Assembly: GCA_029934475.1 (NCBI GenBank)
Contig: JAOZMC010000003.1
Span: 1 to 63,489 of the forward strand
Length of the DNA stretch: 63,489 bases
Reading direction: 5' to 3'
DNA from: Arcobacteraceae bacterium
GTDB lineage: Bacteria; Campylobacterota; Campylobacteria; Campylobacterales; Arcobacteraceae
The translations under genes were made by a program, and so were the position numbers. The notes under the pieces were generated by a model. It saw only the letters and a list, made by a program, of their open reading frames with translations. It ran no database searches and was not told where the DNA came from. Positions 8,290 through 15,758 of the stretch are shown here, piece after piece. How positions within the stretch are numbered: position 1 is the first letter of the stretch; each line of letters starts with the position of its first letter.

Positions 8290-9539
8290 TATAATACTCC
8301 TCTTTTTTTAGCATCTGATTTTGTGATAAATGGCATAGATATAAACAGAGCCAAAAATATAAGTGTAGCACCGAATCCTACCCAAGCATTTGCTCCGGTT
8401 GGCGGTAGTTTGCCATATACGGTTAGCACCATCATATCCAATATCATAACCCAAAACCATATCTGGAACTTCTGTCGTTTGTGTGCTGGCAATATATCTG
8501 GGTCTCTATCCAAAAATGGCACTATCAAAAATGCAGCTTGAGCAAAAGCAAATATTATAAGTCCTATATCCATAGCTTTCATACCCAATATATCAAAAAA
8601 TGGTCCTCTCAAGGTCTCATAAGACCATAGGAAATACCACTCAGGATATATGTGAGCTGGTGTGACCATAGAGTTTGCAGGGTCAAAGTTCACAGGGTCC
8701 ATAGCGAAGTTGTAGTTGAAAAATACCAAATAAAAATAAAATATCAAAAACACTCCAAGCACAGCAAAATCTTTGCTCAAAAATACAGGCCAAAATGGTA
8801 TGACTTTTGATTCTTTTTTGTGTCCTTCGAGATACTTTTCTGCTTCGGCATCGTAGTCTATCTCTTCACTGTTTTGGTTATTGACATGTGGTATTCGTAG
8901 TGTATAAAAGTGTAGCACGATGATACCCAATATAGTCAAAGGCAACAAAAATACATGCAACATATAAAATCTAGTCAAAGTAGCATCATTGACAGCAAAT
9001 CCACCTCGTATCCACTCTACAAGCCCCCATGCTTCTAGTGATCCGCCAGCAAATAAGTTGGTGATAACTGAAGCCGCCCAATAGGACATCTGTCCCCAAG
9101 GAAGCATATATCCAGAGAAACCAGCAGCACTAAAGGCCACAAACAACAGCATACCAGATATCCATATCATCTCTCTACCTCTTTTGTAACTACCATAGTA
9201 AATACCTGTAAACATATGTATATATATCACCAAAAATATGACAGAGGCAGCGACTCCATGCATATGTCGAAACAGCCAACCATAGCCCACTTCTTGCATG
9301 ATAGTATAGTTCACACTATCAAATGCTAGATTGACATCTGGTTTGTAATACATCATGAGAAATATACCTGTAACTATAAGTATCTTAAATGTGACAGCTA
9401 GCACCACACCCATAGCCCACAAGAAGTTTATATCTTTTGGTATCCAGTATTCTGTCATCATCACTTTCCAAAACTTCTTGATAGCAAGTCGTTTGTCCAA
9501 GCCCTCTACACTAAATAGAGATTCGTTAATTTTCGCCAT
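8289..9539 (-). CDS. petB: Ubiquinol-cytochrome c reductase, cytochrome b subunit
   Basis: Full-length cytochrome b (416 aa), the quinol-oxidising membrane core of complex III. Two His pairs for haems bL and bH are visible in the HMHGVAAS...YIHMF and MLHVFLL...LHFYTLR segments, and the Qo-site PEWY motif is in YPEWYFLWS. About eight hydrophobic helices. An extra C-terminal hydrophobic stretch follows the core. It sits between petA (9-bp gap) and petC (1-bp overlap), consistent with one operon. Confidence 0.96.
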   Translation of the reverse strand: MAKINESLFSVEGLDKRLAIKKFWKVMMTEYWIPKDINFLWAMGVVLAVTFKILIVTGIFLMMYYKPDVNLAFDSVNYTIMQEVGYGWLFRHMHGVAASVIFLVIYIHMFTGIYYGSYKRGREMIWISGMLLFVAFSAAGFSGYMLPWGQMSYWAASVITNLFAGGSLEAWGLVEWIRGGFAVNDATLTRFYMLHVFLLPLTILGIIVLHFYTLRIPHVNNQNSEEIDYDAEAEKYLEGHKKESKVIPFWPVFLSKDFAVLGVFLIFYFYLVFFNYNFAMDPVNFDPANSMVTPAHIYPEWYFLWSYETLRGPFFDILGMKAMDIGLIIFAFAQAAFLIVPFLDRDPDILPAHKRQKFQIWFWVMILDMMVLTVYGKLPPTGANAWVGFGATLIFLALFISMPFITKSDAKKRGVL

Positions 9540-9548
9540 ATATACTCC

Positions 9549-10052
9549 TTAAACTCTTGCTTTTATCATAGCAGCAGATTGCTCGCCAGTCTCGCCTAGT
9601 GTCAGCACTGTGCCATCTATACTAAATGGTGGCACTACTAGTGGTTTGGGAGGAGGACCGAAAGTCTCCTCGCCGTTTGCATTGAACTCTCCGCCATGAC
9701 AAGCACATTTCCATACATCTTTTTTCCATGCAGGAATGCATCCTAAGTGGGTACAAAGCCCTATCGCTATAGTGTATCGTTTGTCCCCTATCACCAAATC
9801 ACCATCAAAATCTTTCATATCTGCTGTCTTTAGCAACACAAATATAGGTTTGTCTCGCCATTTAAAAGTCTGAGGCTTACCTGGTTCTAGACCTATACCT
9901 GCTAGATCAATCTTTGTAAATCCAGCCGCTAGAACCGATGGCAACGGGTCCCAAGCCTTTTTCATACCTACTAGCGATATAGCACCGCCTACAGCAGCTA
10001 CCGCACCAAAAGACATACCTATGAAGTCTCTTCTTTTTGTCTCGTTTGACAT
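9549..10052 (-). CDS. petA: Ubiquinol-cytochrome c reductase, Rieske iron-sulfur subunit
   Basis: Rieske [2Fe-2S] protein of the bc1 complex, 167 aa. Cluster box I is CTHLGC (C100, H102; C105 for the disulfide) and box II is CACHGG (C116, H119; C118 for the disulfide). The N-terminus KRRDFIGMSFG is a twin-arginine signal followed by a hydrophobic anchor, as expected for Tat-exported Rieske proteins. It is first in petABC, with AGGAG just before the ATG and a TATTAT -10 hexamer upstream. Confidence 0.96.
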   Translation of the reverse strand: MSNETKRRDFIGMSFGAVAAVGGAISLVGMKKAWDPLPSVLAAGFTKIDLAGIGLEPGKPQTFKWRDKPIFVLLKTADMKDFDGDLVIGDKRYTIAIGLCTHLGCIPAWKKDVWKCACHGGEFNANGEETFGPPPKPLVVPPFSIDGTVLTLGETGEQSAAMIKARV

Positions 10053-10078
10053 ATTTCTCCTTTTTGAAATGTTGGGCT

Positions 10079-10084
10079 ATAATA
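10079..10084 (-). promoter_or_regulatory. -10 element TATTAT for petABC
   Basis: On the minus strand the string GGTATTATAG lies about 30 nt before the petA ATG, in an A/T-rich leader. Good -10 fit; no clear -35 is visible. Confidence 0.45.
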
Positions 10085-10174
10085 CCAAAAAATACTTAAA
10101 TTATCTCAAAAAAATATATTTTTGTGAAAAATTATAGTATTCAGGGAGTATTTTTGAGTGAGTTTGGAGGTATT

Positions 10175-10837
10175 TTAAAGTTCTTTTAATATATGATTGT
10201 CAAGTTCATAGACTATATCACACATAGAAGCTAGAGCTCTATCGTGAGTGACTAGCACCATAGCAGCATCGTTTGTAGATACATAATCAAAAAGCAAATT
10301 TGATACATCGTTAGCTGTGCTTTTGTCTAAGTTACCAGTGGGTTCGTCGGCAAATATTATCGTAGGTTTTTTCGTAAGCACCCTAGCAACTGAGAGTCGT
10401 TGTTGTTGTCCGCCACTTAGCTGACCTATATTTTGGTCTAGTATGTGGTCTATATTTAGTGCTTTTAGTAGCTCGTGGTCTATCTCATGTCCGCTTAGTA
10501 GCGAACCTATGGTTAGATTTTCCAAAGAGGTAAAACCACGAAACAAATAATGAGCTTGAAATATGATACCGAAACTATCTCGACGAATAGCAGCTGTATT
10601 TTGAGCATTGTTGTCGTATAGGTTTTGATTGTTATATATAACAGTACCACTATCTGGCGACAATAAAGTAGACAAGATATTTAGCAAAGTTGATTTGCCA
10701 CAGCCACTCTCGCCAACTATAGCGATAGATTGACCTAGATGCAAACCAATATTTAGGTTTTCAAACAACATATAGTCAAATCTCTTTGATATGTTGATTG
10801 TTTGTAATATAGGAGTTCCTAGGTCAAAACTATTCAT
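10175..10837 (-). CDS. ABC transporter ATP-binding protein, LolD-like
   Basis: ATPase subunit of the LolD/MacB family, 220 aa. Walker A GESGCGKST, signature LSGGQQQR, Walker B IIFADEPTGNLD and the switch His in VLVTHDRA are all present. Such proteins power lipoprotein release (LolCDE), macrolide export (MacB) or cell division (FtsE). The adjacent permease is missing, so the partner is unknown and LolD is a family-level call. It starts one base after the tsf stop and is likely the last gene of rpsB-tsf-lolD. Confidence 0.85.
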   Translation of the reverse strand: MNSFDLGTPILQTINISKRFDYMLFENLNIGLHLGQSIAIVGESGCGKSTLLNILSTLLSPDSGTVIYNNQNLYDNNAQNTAAIRRDSFGIIFQAHYLFRGFTSLENLTIGSLLSGHEIDHELLKALNIDHILDQNIGQLSGGQQQRLSVARVLTKKPTIIFADEPTGNLDKSTANDVSNLLFDYVSTNDAAMVLVTHDRALASMCDIVYELDNHILKEL

Positions 10838-11884
10838 CTATTTCATCTGCGAAGCTACTTCTGCGGCGAAATCCTCTTCTTTTTTCTCTATACCATCGCC
10901 TAACTCAAATATAACATAATCCACTATGTTGATAGATGGATCAGTATCACTTATAGCTTGTAGCACAGTTTTGCTATCATCTAGCACATAGGTTTGACTT
11001 AACAGTGCATAAGTGTTGTCTAGCTGTGTGTTGTCTTCTATGTATCTAGCAAGTTTACCGGGTATTATCTTGTCCCAAATCTTTTCTGGCTTGCCTTGTT
11101 CTTTTAGCTCCGCTTCAAACAGTATCTTTTGGTTGTCCAATATCTCTTGAGTGAGTTGCGAACGACTAACAAACTGTGGCACTGTTTTCAAAGTTTTTTT
11201 GAGTCTCGCTAACTCTTCGTTTTCTTTGATAGTGTCTGCTATGATAGCTTTGTTTTCGCTCTGTATAGTTGTCTCGTCTATATCTTTGTGTGATATGACC
11301 TTTGGTTTCATAGCGGCAGCATGCATACCTATGTTTTTGAGCAGTGCTTTTGTCTTGTCTCTAGCTTCATCGCTACAAGTAGCCGATAGTAGCACTCCTA
11401 CTTTACCATTTGTATGGAGATAGCCATTTACTACTCCGCCAGATATATTTATATTTACCATTCTTCGTGCTACAATATTTTCGCCTATAATAGCTATTTT
11501 ACTGTTTAGAAATGTTTCAAAATTTTCACCATCTATAGTCGTAGCATTTAGCTCCTCTGTATTGTCGGCTTGTGTGTTGTGTATATGTGTGGTGATTTGT
11601 GACAATAGATTTAAAAACTCTTTGTTTTTAGCTACAAAGTCTGTCTGAGAGTTTATCTCACATAAAGTTGCTTTGTCAAAAGTCTCGTTTATAAACATAG
11701 ATATCAAACCCTCTGCTGCTATGTTGCTACTTTTTTTCGCTGCTTTTGCTAGTCCTGATTCTCGTAGAAACAATAGTGACTTATCTATATCGCCACCTGT
11801 CTCTATGAGCGCTTTTTTGCAGTCAAGCATACCAGCGCCTGATATGGCTCGTAGTTCTTTTATGAGCTTTGGAGTTGCTGACAT
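10838..11884 (-). CDS. tsf: Translation elongation factor Ts
   Basis: Nucleotide-exchange factor that recycles EF-Tu-GDP. The N-terminal UBA-like domain begins with KLIKELRAISGAGMLDCKKA, and the EF-Tu-contact motif reads SQTDFVAKN. At 348 aa it is longer than E. coli EF-Ts (about 283), as I recall for Campylobacterota. It overlaps the rpsB stop by one base (position 11884), the usual rpsB-tsf arrangement. Confidence 0.96.
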   Translation of the reverse strand: MSATPKLIKELRAISGAGMLDCKKALIETGGDIDKSLLFLRESGLAKAAKKSSNIAAEGLISMFINETFDKATLCEINSQTDFVAKNKEFLNLLSQITTHIHNTQADNTEELNATTIDGENFETFLNSKIAIIGENIVARRMVNINISGGVVNGYLHTNGKVGVLLSATCSDEARDKTKALLKNIGMHAAAMKPKVISHKDIDETTIQSENKAIIADTIKENEELARLKKTLKTVPQFVSRSQLTQEILDNQKILFEAELKEQGKPEKIWDKIIPGKLARYIEDNTQLDNTYALLSQTYVLDDSKTVLQAISDTDPSINIVDYVIFELGDGIEKKEEDFAAEVASQMK

Positions 11885-13023
11885 TACTTGTCCTCCTGTG
11901 TATCTGTAGTCGCTTCTGCTTTTGGTTCTAGTTCTGTTTTTGTATCATCTTTGTCGGCATCAGTTGCTTTTGGCTTCGCTACTGTCTTGACTTCATCTTT
12001 TTTGGCAGCAGGTTTTGCTTTTGGCTTTGGTGCTTCTGTCTTTGGTTCTGTTTTGACTTCTTCTTTTTTGGCTTTTGGCTTTGTTTTTGGCTTGACTTTT
12101 TCTACAGGCTCTTGTGTCTCTTGTGTGGTTTTGGGTGCTTTCTCTTCTGCTGTCTCTTTGTCTGCGACAGTTTCATCTGTGCTATGTTCTGCTGTATCGT
12201 TGTTTAATATCTTGTCTACTTTTGGTTGCTCTGTGTCAGAGATTTTTGTATCGCTATCTATATTTTCTGCCGTTTTGTCTTTTGTTGGCTCTCTTCTTTT
12301 TCTTGGTTTTGGTCTTTGGTCTGCTTTTTCTTCATATTCTTCTACATACTGAGCTTTGCCTTCGTTTATGGCATTTGATATTTCATTGCAAAACAGTTCT
12401 ATAGATCTGATGGCATCGTCATTACCAGGAATAGGAAAATCAACCATATCTGGATCGCAGTTTGTATCTATAGGAGCATAAACTTTTATGCCCAATCGTC
12501 TAGCTTCTAGTATCGCTATCTTTTCTTTGACTGGGTCTATGACAAACATAGATGTAGGCATCTTTTTCATATCTTTGATACCGCCTAGATATGCTTCTAG
12601 CTTGATCTCTTTTCTACTTAACATCAATGCTTCTTTTTTGGTCAGCAGATCCATTTGACCCTCTTCTTTCATCTTTTTGATGATCTCTAGCTTTCTTAGA
12701 CCTTTTTTGATAGTGTCATGGTTTGTGAGCATTCCTCCAAGCCAACGGTTGTTGACATACGGCATGCCACAGTTTTCGGCTGCTGTTTTTATAGCATCTT
12801 GGGCTTGTTTTTTCGTACCTACAAATATCATAGTCTCGCCTTTGCTGGCACTTTCTTGCACTAAGTTGTATGTATATCTAAAGTATCTAAGTGATTTTTG
12901 CAAATCAATTATATATATATTTTTTCTAACTCCGTAGATAAATCTCTTCATCTTTGGATTCCATTTTCTAGTTTGGTGTCCAAAATGCACACCACACTCA
13001 AGTAAATCTTTCATCGTTACCAT
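11884..13023 (-). CDS. rpsB: 30S ribosomal protein S2 with long charged C-terminal extension
   Basis: S2 core with typical [20 protein letters not shown] start and the [12 protein letters not shown] and [11 protein letters not shown] segments. Total length is 379 aa against about 240-265 for most S2 proteins. The extra roughly 120 residues are low-complexity and rich in Lys, Glu, Thr, Pro and Ala, with repeated PKxKxK and KxEVKTE-type units, and are probably disordered. The SD GAAGGAC lies 6 nt before the ATG. It heads rpsB-tsf-lolD and is divergent from hup. Confidence 0.96.
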   Translation of the reverse strand: MVTMKDLLECGVHFGHQTRKWNPKMKRFIYGVRKNIYIIDLQKSLRYFRYTYNLVQESASKGETMIFVGTKKQAQDAIKTAAENCGMPYVNNRWLGGMLTNHDTIKKGLRKLEIIKKMKEEGQMDLLTKKEALMLSRKEIKLEAYLGGIKDMKKMPTSMFVIDPVKEKIAILEARRLGIKVYAPIDTNCDPDMVDFPIPGNDDAIRSIELFCNEISNAINEGKAQYVEEYEEKADQRPKPRKRREPTKDKTAENIDSDTKISDTEQPKVDKILNNDTAEHSTDETVADKETAEEKAPKTTQETQEPVEKVKPKTKPKAKKEEVKTEPKTEAPKPKAKPAAKKDEVKTVAKPKATDADKDDTKTELEPKAEATTDTQEDK

Positions 13024-13310
13024 ATTTTGTCCTTCTTTGTGGGCTTTGCCCTTTTTTAGGTTTATTCCTCTATAACCATCTATACCACCACTTGTGATGA
13101 TACAACCTTTTTAGAATTGTTATATGTGAGTTCTTAATATATTGTAGAATACTTCTGTCCAATACCAAGCCCTGCGAGAAGCAAAACCAACCACAAAAAC
13201 TTGTGGATTATATTCAAAAGATAAAACTCCCTCAAGACTTAGCATTTAACAAAAGTATTCAATACAAAATAAAAAGTAAGCCATTTTATCTAAAAATTAT
13301 AAAACTAAAC

Positions 13311-13340
13311 AAATTTTGCTAAATTTTGCTAAATTTTACG
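13311..13340 (+). repeat. Three 10-bp phased A-tract units upstream of hup
   Basis: AAATTTTGCT is repeated at 13311-13320 and 13321-13330, with AAATTTTACG at 13331-13340. A/T tracts phased at 10 bp are a classic source of intrinsic DNA bending. The block ends about 40 bp before the hup -10 box, in the position of an UP element or bend-activated promoter. Confidence 0.7.
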
Positions 13341-13380
13341 GAAATATTGATTATTTGTAGTTGTTTTAAGGTTTTTGTGC

Positions 13381-13386
13381 TATAAT
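13381..13386 (+). promoter_or_regulatory. -10 element TATAAT of hup
   Basis: Perfect TATAAT in GTGCTATAATGTGG, about 63 nt before the hup ATG, with the T-rich upstream sequence typical of Campylobacterota promoters. Confidence 0.7.
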
Positions 13387-13448
13387 GTGGAAATTTTTTA
13401 GGAATTTTGAATATCCTACTAAGTTTTATTTGAAAAAAAGGACGAAAT

Positions 13449-13721
13449 ATGACAAGAGTTGAATTGGTAGATGCAGTAGCACAAAATGCTGGAATATCGA
13501 AAAAAGATGCGGCGGCGGCACTAGTAGCTTTCACAGAAACTGTGACAGCAGAGTTGAAAAAAGGAGAAAAAGTTTCTCTCATAGGTTTTGGAACTTTTAG
13601 CACCTCAAAAAGAGCGGCTAGAAAAGGTAGAAACCCATCTACAGGAAAAGATATAAACATAGCAGCATCTACTGTCGCTAAGTTTAAAGTGGGTGCTAAG
13701 CTCAAAGCTGCAGTAAACTAA
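13449..13721 (+). CDS. hup: HU-family nucleoid DNA-binding protein
   Basis: Histone-like HU protein, 90 aa, which bends and compacts DNA as a dimer. The signature GFGTFSTSKRAARKGRNPST is in the expected place, followed by the strand that continues the beta-arm. AAAAAAGGACGAA precedes the ATG. It is monocistronic with its own promoter and a downstream hairpin. If HU binds bent DNA, the phased A-tracts upstream could allow autoregulation; that is inference. Confidence 0.96.
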   Translation: MTRVELVDAVAQNAGISKKDAAAALVAFTETVTAELKKGEKVSLIGFGTFSTSKRAARKGRNPSTGKDINIAASTVAKFKVGAKLKAAVN

Positions 13722-13739
13722 ACACTGCAACACTTCAAA

Positions 13740-13775
13740 GCAAGTTTGCTAGATATTTTTCTAGCGGACTTTTGC
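13740..13775 (+). terminator. Terminator-like hairpin after hup
   Basis: Stem made of GCTAG (13748-13752) with CTAGC (13761-13765), AGT with ACT, and GCA with TGC, separated by small internal loops; TAATTTTATC follows. It lies 18 nt after the hup stop. Confidence 0.6.
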
Positions 13776-13813
13776 TAATTTTATCCCAACACTCACCACT
13801 TTTATATTTTTTA

Positions 13814-13821
13814 GATACAAT
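13814..13821 (+). promoter_or_regulatory. -10 element GATACAAT of tkt
   Basis: GATACAAT overlaps the in-frame TTG at 13821, which argues that translation of tkt starts downstream at the ATG at 13842. Confidence 0.55.
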
Positions 13822-13841
13822 TGTCAAAAATTAGGATGATT

Positions 13842-15758
13842 ATGTCAAACAACCCACTACAACACAGAGCAAATATATTGAGATTTTTGTGTGCCGATAT
13901 GGTGCAAAAAGCAAACAGCGGACACCCCGGAGCTCCTATGGGTCTAGCAGATGTCGCTACTGTATTGAGTTCGCACATACGGCTAGACCCTGCATGTGAA
14001 AAATGGCTCAACAGAGACCGTATAGTGTTTAGCGGAGGTCATGCATCTAGCTTGACATATAGTTTGCTACACCTATGGGGCTATGATATATCGCTAGAAG
14101 ACTTAAAAAACTTTAGACAACTAGGCTCGAAAACTCCCGGACACCCAGAATATGGACACACTAGTGGAGTGGAGATAACTACAGGACCGCTAGGACAAGG
14201 TATAGCAAATGCTGTAGGATTTTCTATGGCTAGCTTATATGCAGCAAACCAACTAAACATAAAAAACGACAAAGTCATAGACCATCATATCTATTGTCTG
14301 TGTGGCGATGGCGACTTACAAGAGGGCATAAGCTACGAAGCACTTTCAACTGCTGGCAAACACCAGCTGTCTAACCTGACATTGATATATGATAGCAACG
14401 ATATCACCATAGAGGGCGATACTGATATAGCATGGGATGAGGATATACCCAAAAGATTTGAAGCGATTGGGTTTGATGTTTTGACTATAGACGGTCACGA
14501 TTTTGATGCGATAGATAGCAGTCTTGTAAAATCAAGAAATAGCGACCGACCCACGGTCATAGTAGCTAGGACAACTATAGGCAAAGGTTCTGCTAGTATG
14601 GAAGGTAGCTCTAAAACACACGGAAGTCCGCTAGGGATAGATGAGATAAAACTCTCCAAACAAAAAGCCGGACTAGATCCAGATAAAATATTTTATATAG
14701 ATGACGAAACCAAAAAGTCCTTTGACAAAAGAGCTTGTGGGCTAGCTAAAGCATGGCAAGATAGCTTAAGTAGTGACACTATACAAAAAATTGCGACATT
14801 TACAGATGAAAACTTTGATAATATTGTATATCCAAACTTTAGCAAGACCAAAGATATAGCCACCAGAGACAGCAACCACCAGATACTTAACTCTATAGCC
14901 ACTGCTTTGCCATCGTTTATAGGTGGTAGTGCCGACTTAGCCCCATCAAACAAGACAGAGCTACTAGATATGGGCAGCTTTCCTGTAGGCAGAAACATAC
15001 ACTTTGGTATAAAGGAACACTCCATGGGCGCTATAACAAATGCTATAAATCTATATGGACTATTTCGTGCATATACGGCGACCTTTTTTGTGTTTAGCGA
15101 CTATATGAAGCCGGCTTGTCGTATATCGGCCTTGTCAAATATACCACAACATTTTATATGGACTCACGATAGTATAGCTGTAGGAGAAGATGGTGCTACT
15201 CACCAACCTATAGAACAGCTAAGCCAGTTTCGCTCTATGCCAAATTTTTATACATTTCGCCCTGCTGATGCTTTTGAAAATATCCAGTGTTGGAAAAAGG
15301 CACTGAGCTTGGATAGTCCTACTGCATTTGTGCTGACTAGACAAAAGCTTAAAACTCTCAAACCTGTCAAAGAATACGGCGAAGTATCAAACGGAGCATA
15401 TCTTTTGACCAAAAGGGACAAGGCAAATGTGACGATGATGGCTAGTGGAAGTGAGGTTATGTTGTGTTTACAAACAGCTTGTGCTTTGGAAGAGGTGGGC
15501 ATAATCTGCAACATAGTTTCAGTGCCATGTTTTGATCTGTTGTGCGAACAACCACAGGAATATATAGATAAAATACTAGACAAAGAGACCACAGTGATAG
15601 CTGTAGAGATGGCAACTGCCACTGAGTATTATAAGTTTGCATCATATGTCATAGGCATAGATAGTTTTGGTAGTAGTGGCAAAGATGGCGACCTACTAGA
15701 TAAATATGGCTTCACCATAGACAAACTCAAACAAAAAATCATAGACCTATATAGATAG
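13842..15758 (+). CDS. tkt: Transketolase
   Basis: Thiamine-diphosphate enzyme moving two-carbon units in the pentose phosphate pathway. The ThDP-binding motif GDGDLQEGISYEA...YDSN is present, as are the substrate-site segments ANSGHPGAPMG, TGPLGQG and HGSPLG and the pyrimidine-domain GIKEHSMGAI. Length is about 638 aa from the chosen ATG at 13842. The frame is open back to a TTG at 13821, but that codon falls in the -10 box, and TAGGATGA sits properly before 13842. uvrA starts directly after the stop codon. Confidence 0.95.
   Translation: MSNNPLQHRANILRFLCADMVQKANSGHPGAPMGLADVATVLSSHIRLDPACEKWLNRDRIVFSGGHASSLTYSLLHLWGYDISLEDLKNFRQLGSKTPGHPEYGHTSGVEITTGPLGQGIANAVGFSMASLYAANQLNIKNDKVIDHHIYCLCGDGDLQEGISYEALSTAGKHQLSNLTLIYDSNDITIEGDTDIAWDEDIPKRFEAIGFDVLTIDGHDFDAIDSSLVKSRNSDRPTVIVARTTIGKGSASMEGSSKTHGSPLGIDEIKLSKQKAGLDPDKIFYIDDETKKSFDKRACGLAKAWQDSLSSDTIQKIATFTDENFDNIVYPNFSKTKDIATRDSNHQILNSIATALPSFIGGSADLAPSNKTELLDMGSFPVGRNIHFGIKEHSMGAITNAINLYGLFRAYTATFFVFSDYMKPACRISALSNIPQHFIWTHDSIAVGEDGATHQPIEQLSQFRSMPNFYTFRPADAFENIQCWKKALSLDSPTAFVLTRQKLKTLKPVKEYGEVSNGAYLLTKRDKANVTMMASGSEVMLCLQTACALEEVGIICNIVSVPCFDLLCEQPQEYIDKILDKETTVIAVEMATATEYYKFASYVIGIDSFGSSGKDGDLLDKYGFTIDKLKQKIIDLYR

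Larger units (their letters stand above)
13024..13448. other. Divergent rpsB/hup regulatory region
   Basis: 425 bp without a gene, A+T-rich, holding the promoters of rpsB (leftward) and hup (rightward). The hup side carries phased A-tracts (13311-13340) and a consensus -10 box (13381-13386). The rest shows no repeat or ORF I can support. Confidence 0.6.

Noticed and set aside
11888-12404. Long plus-strand ORFs opposite the rpsB tail
   Set aside because: Artefact of the Lys/Glu-rich low-complexity coding sequence of S2 on the other strand.
13821-13841. TTG start for tkt
   Set aside because: The TTG overlaps the -10 box; the SD fits the ATG at 13842.
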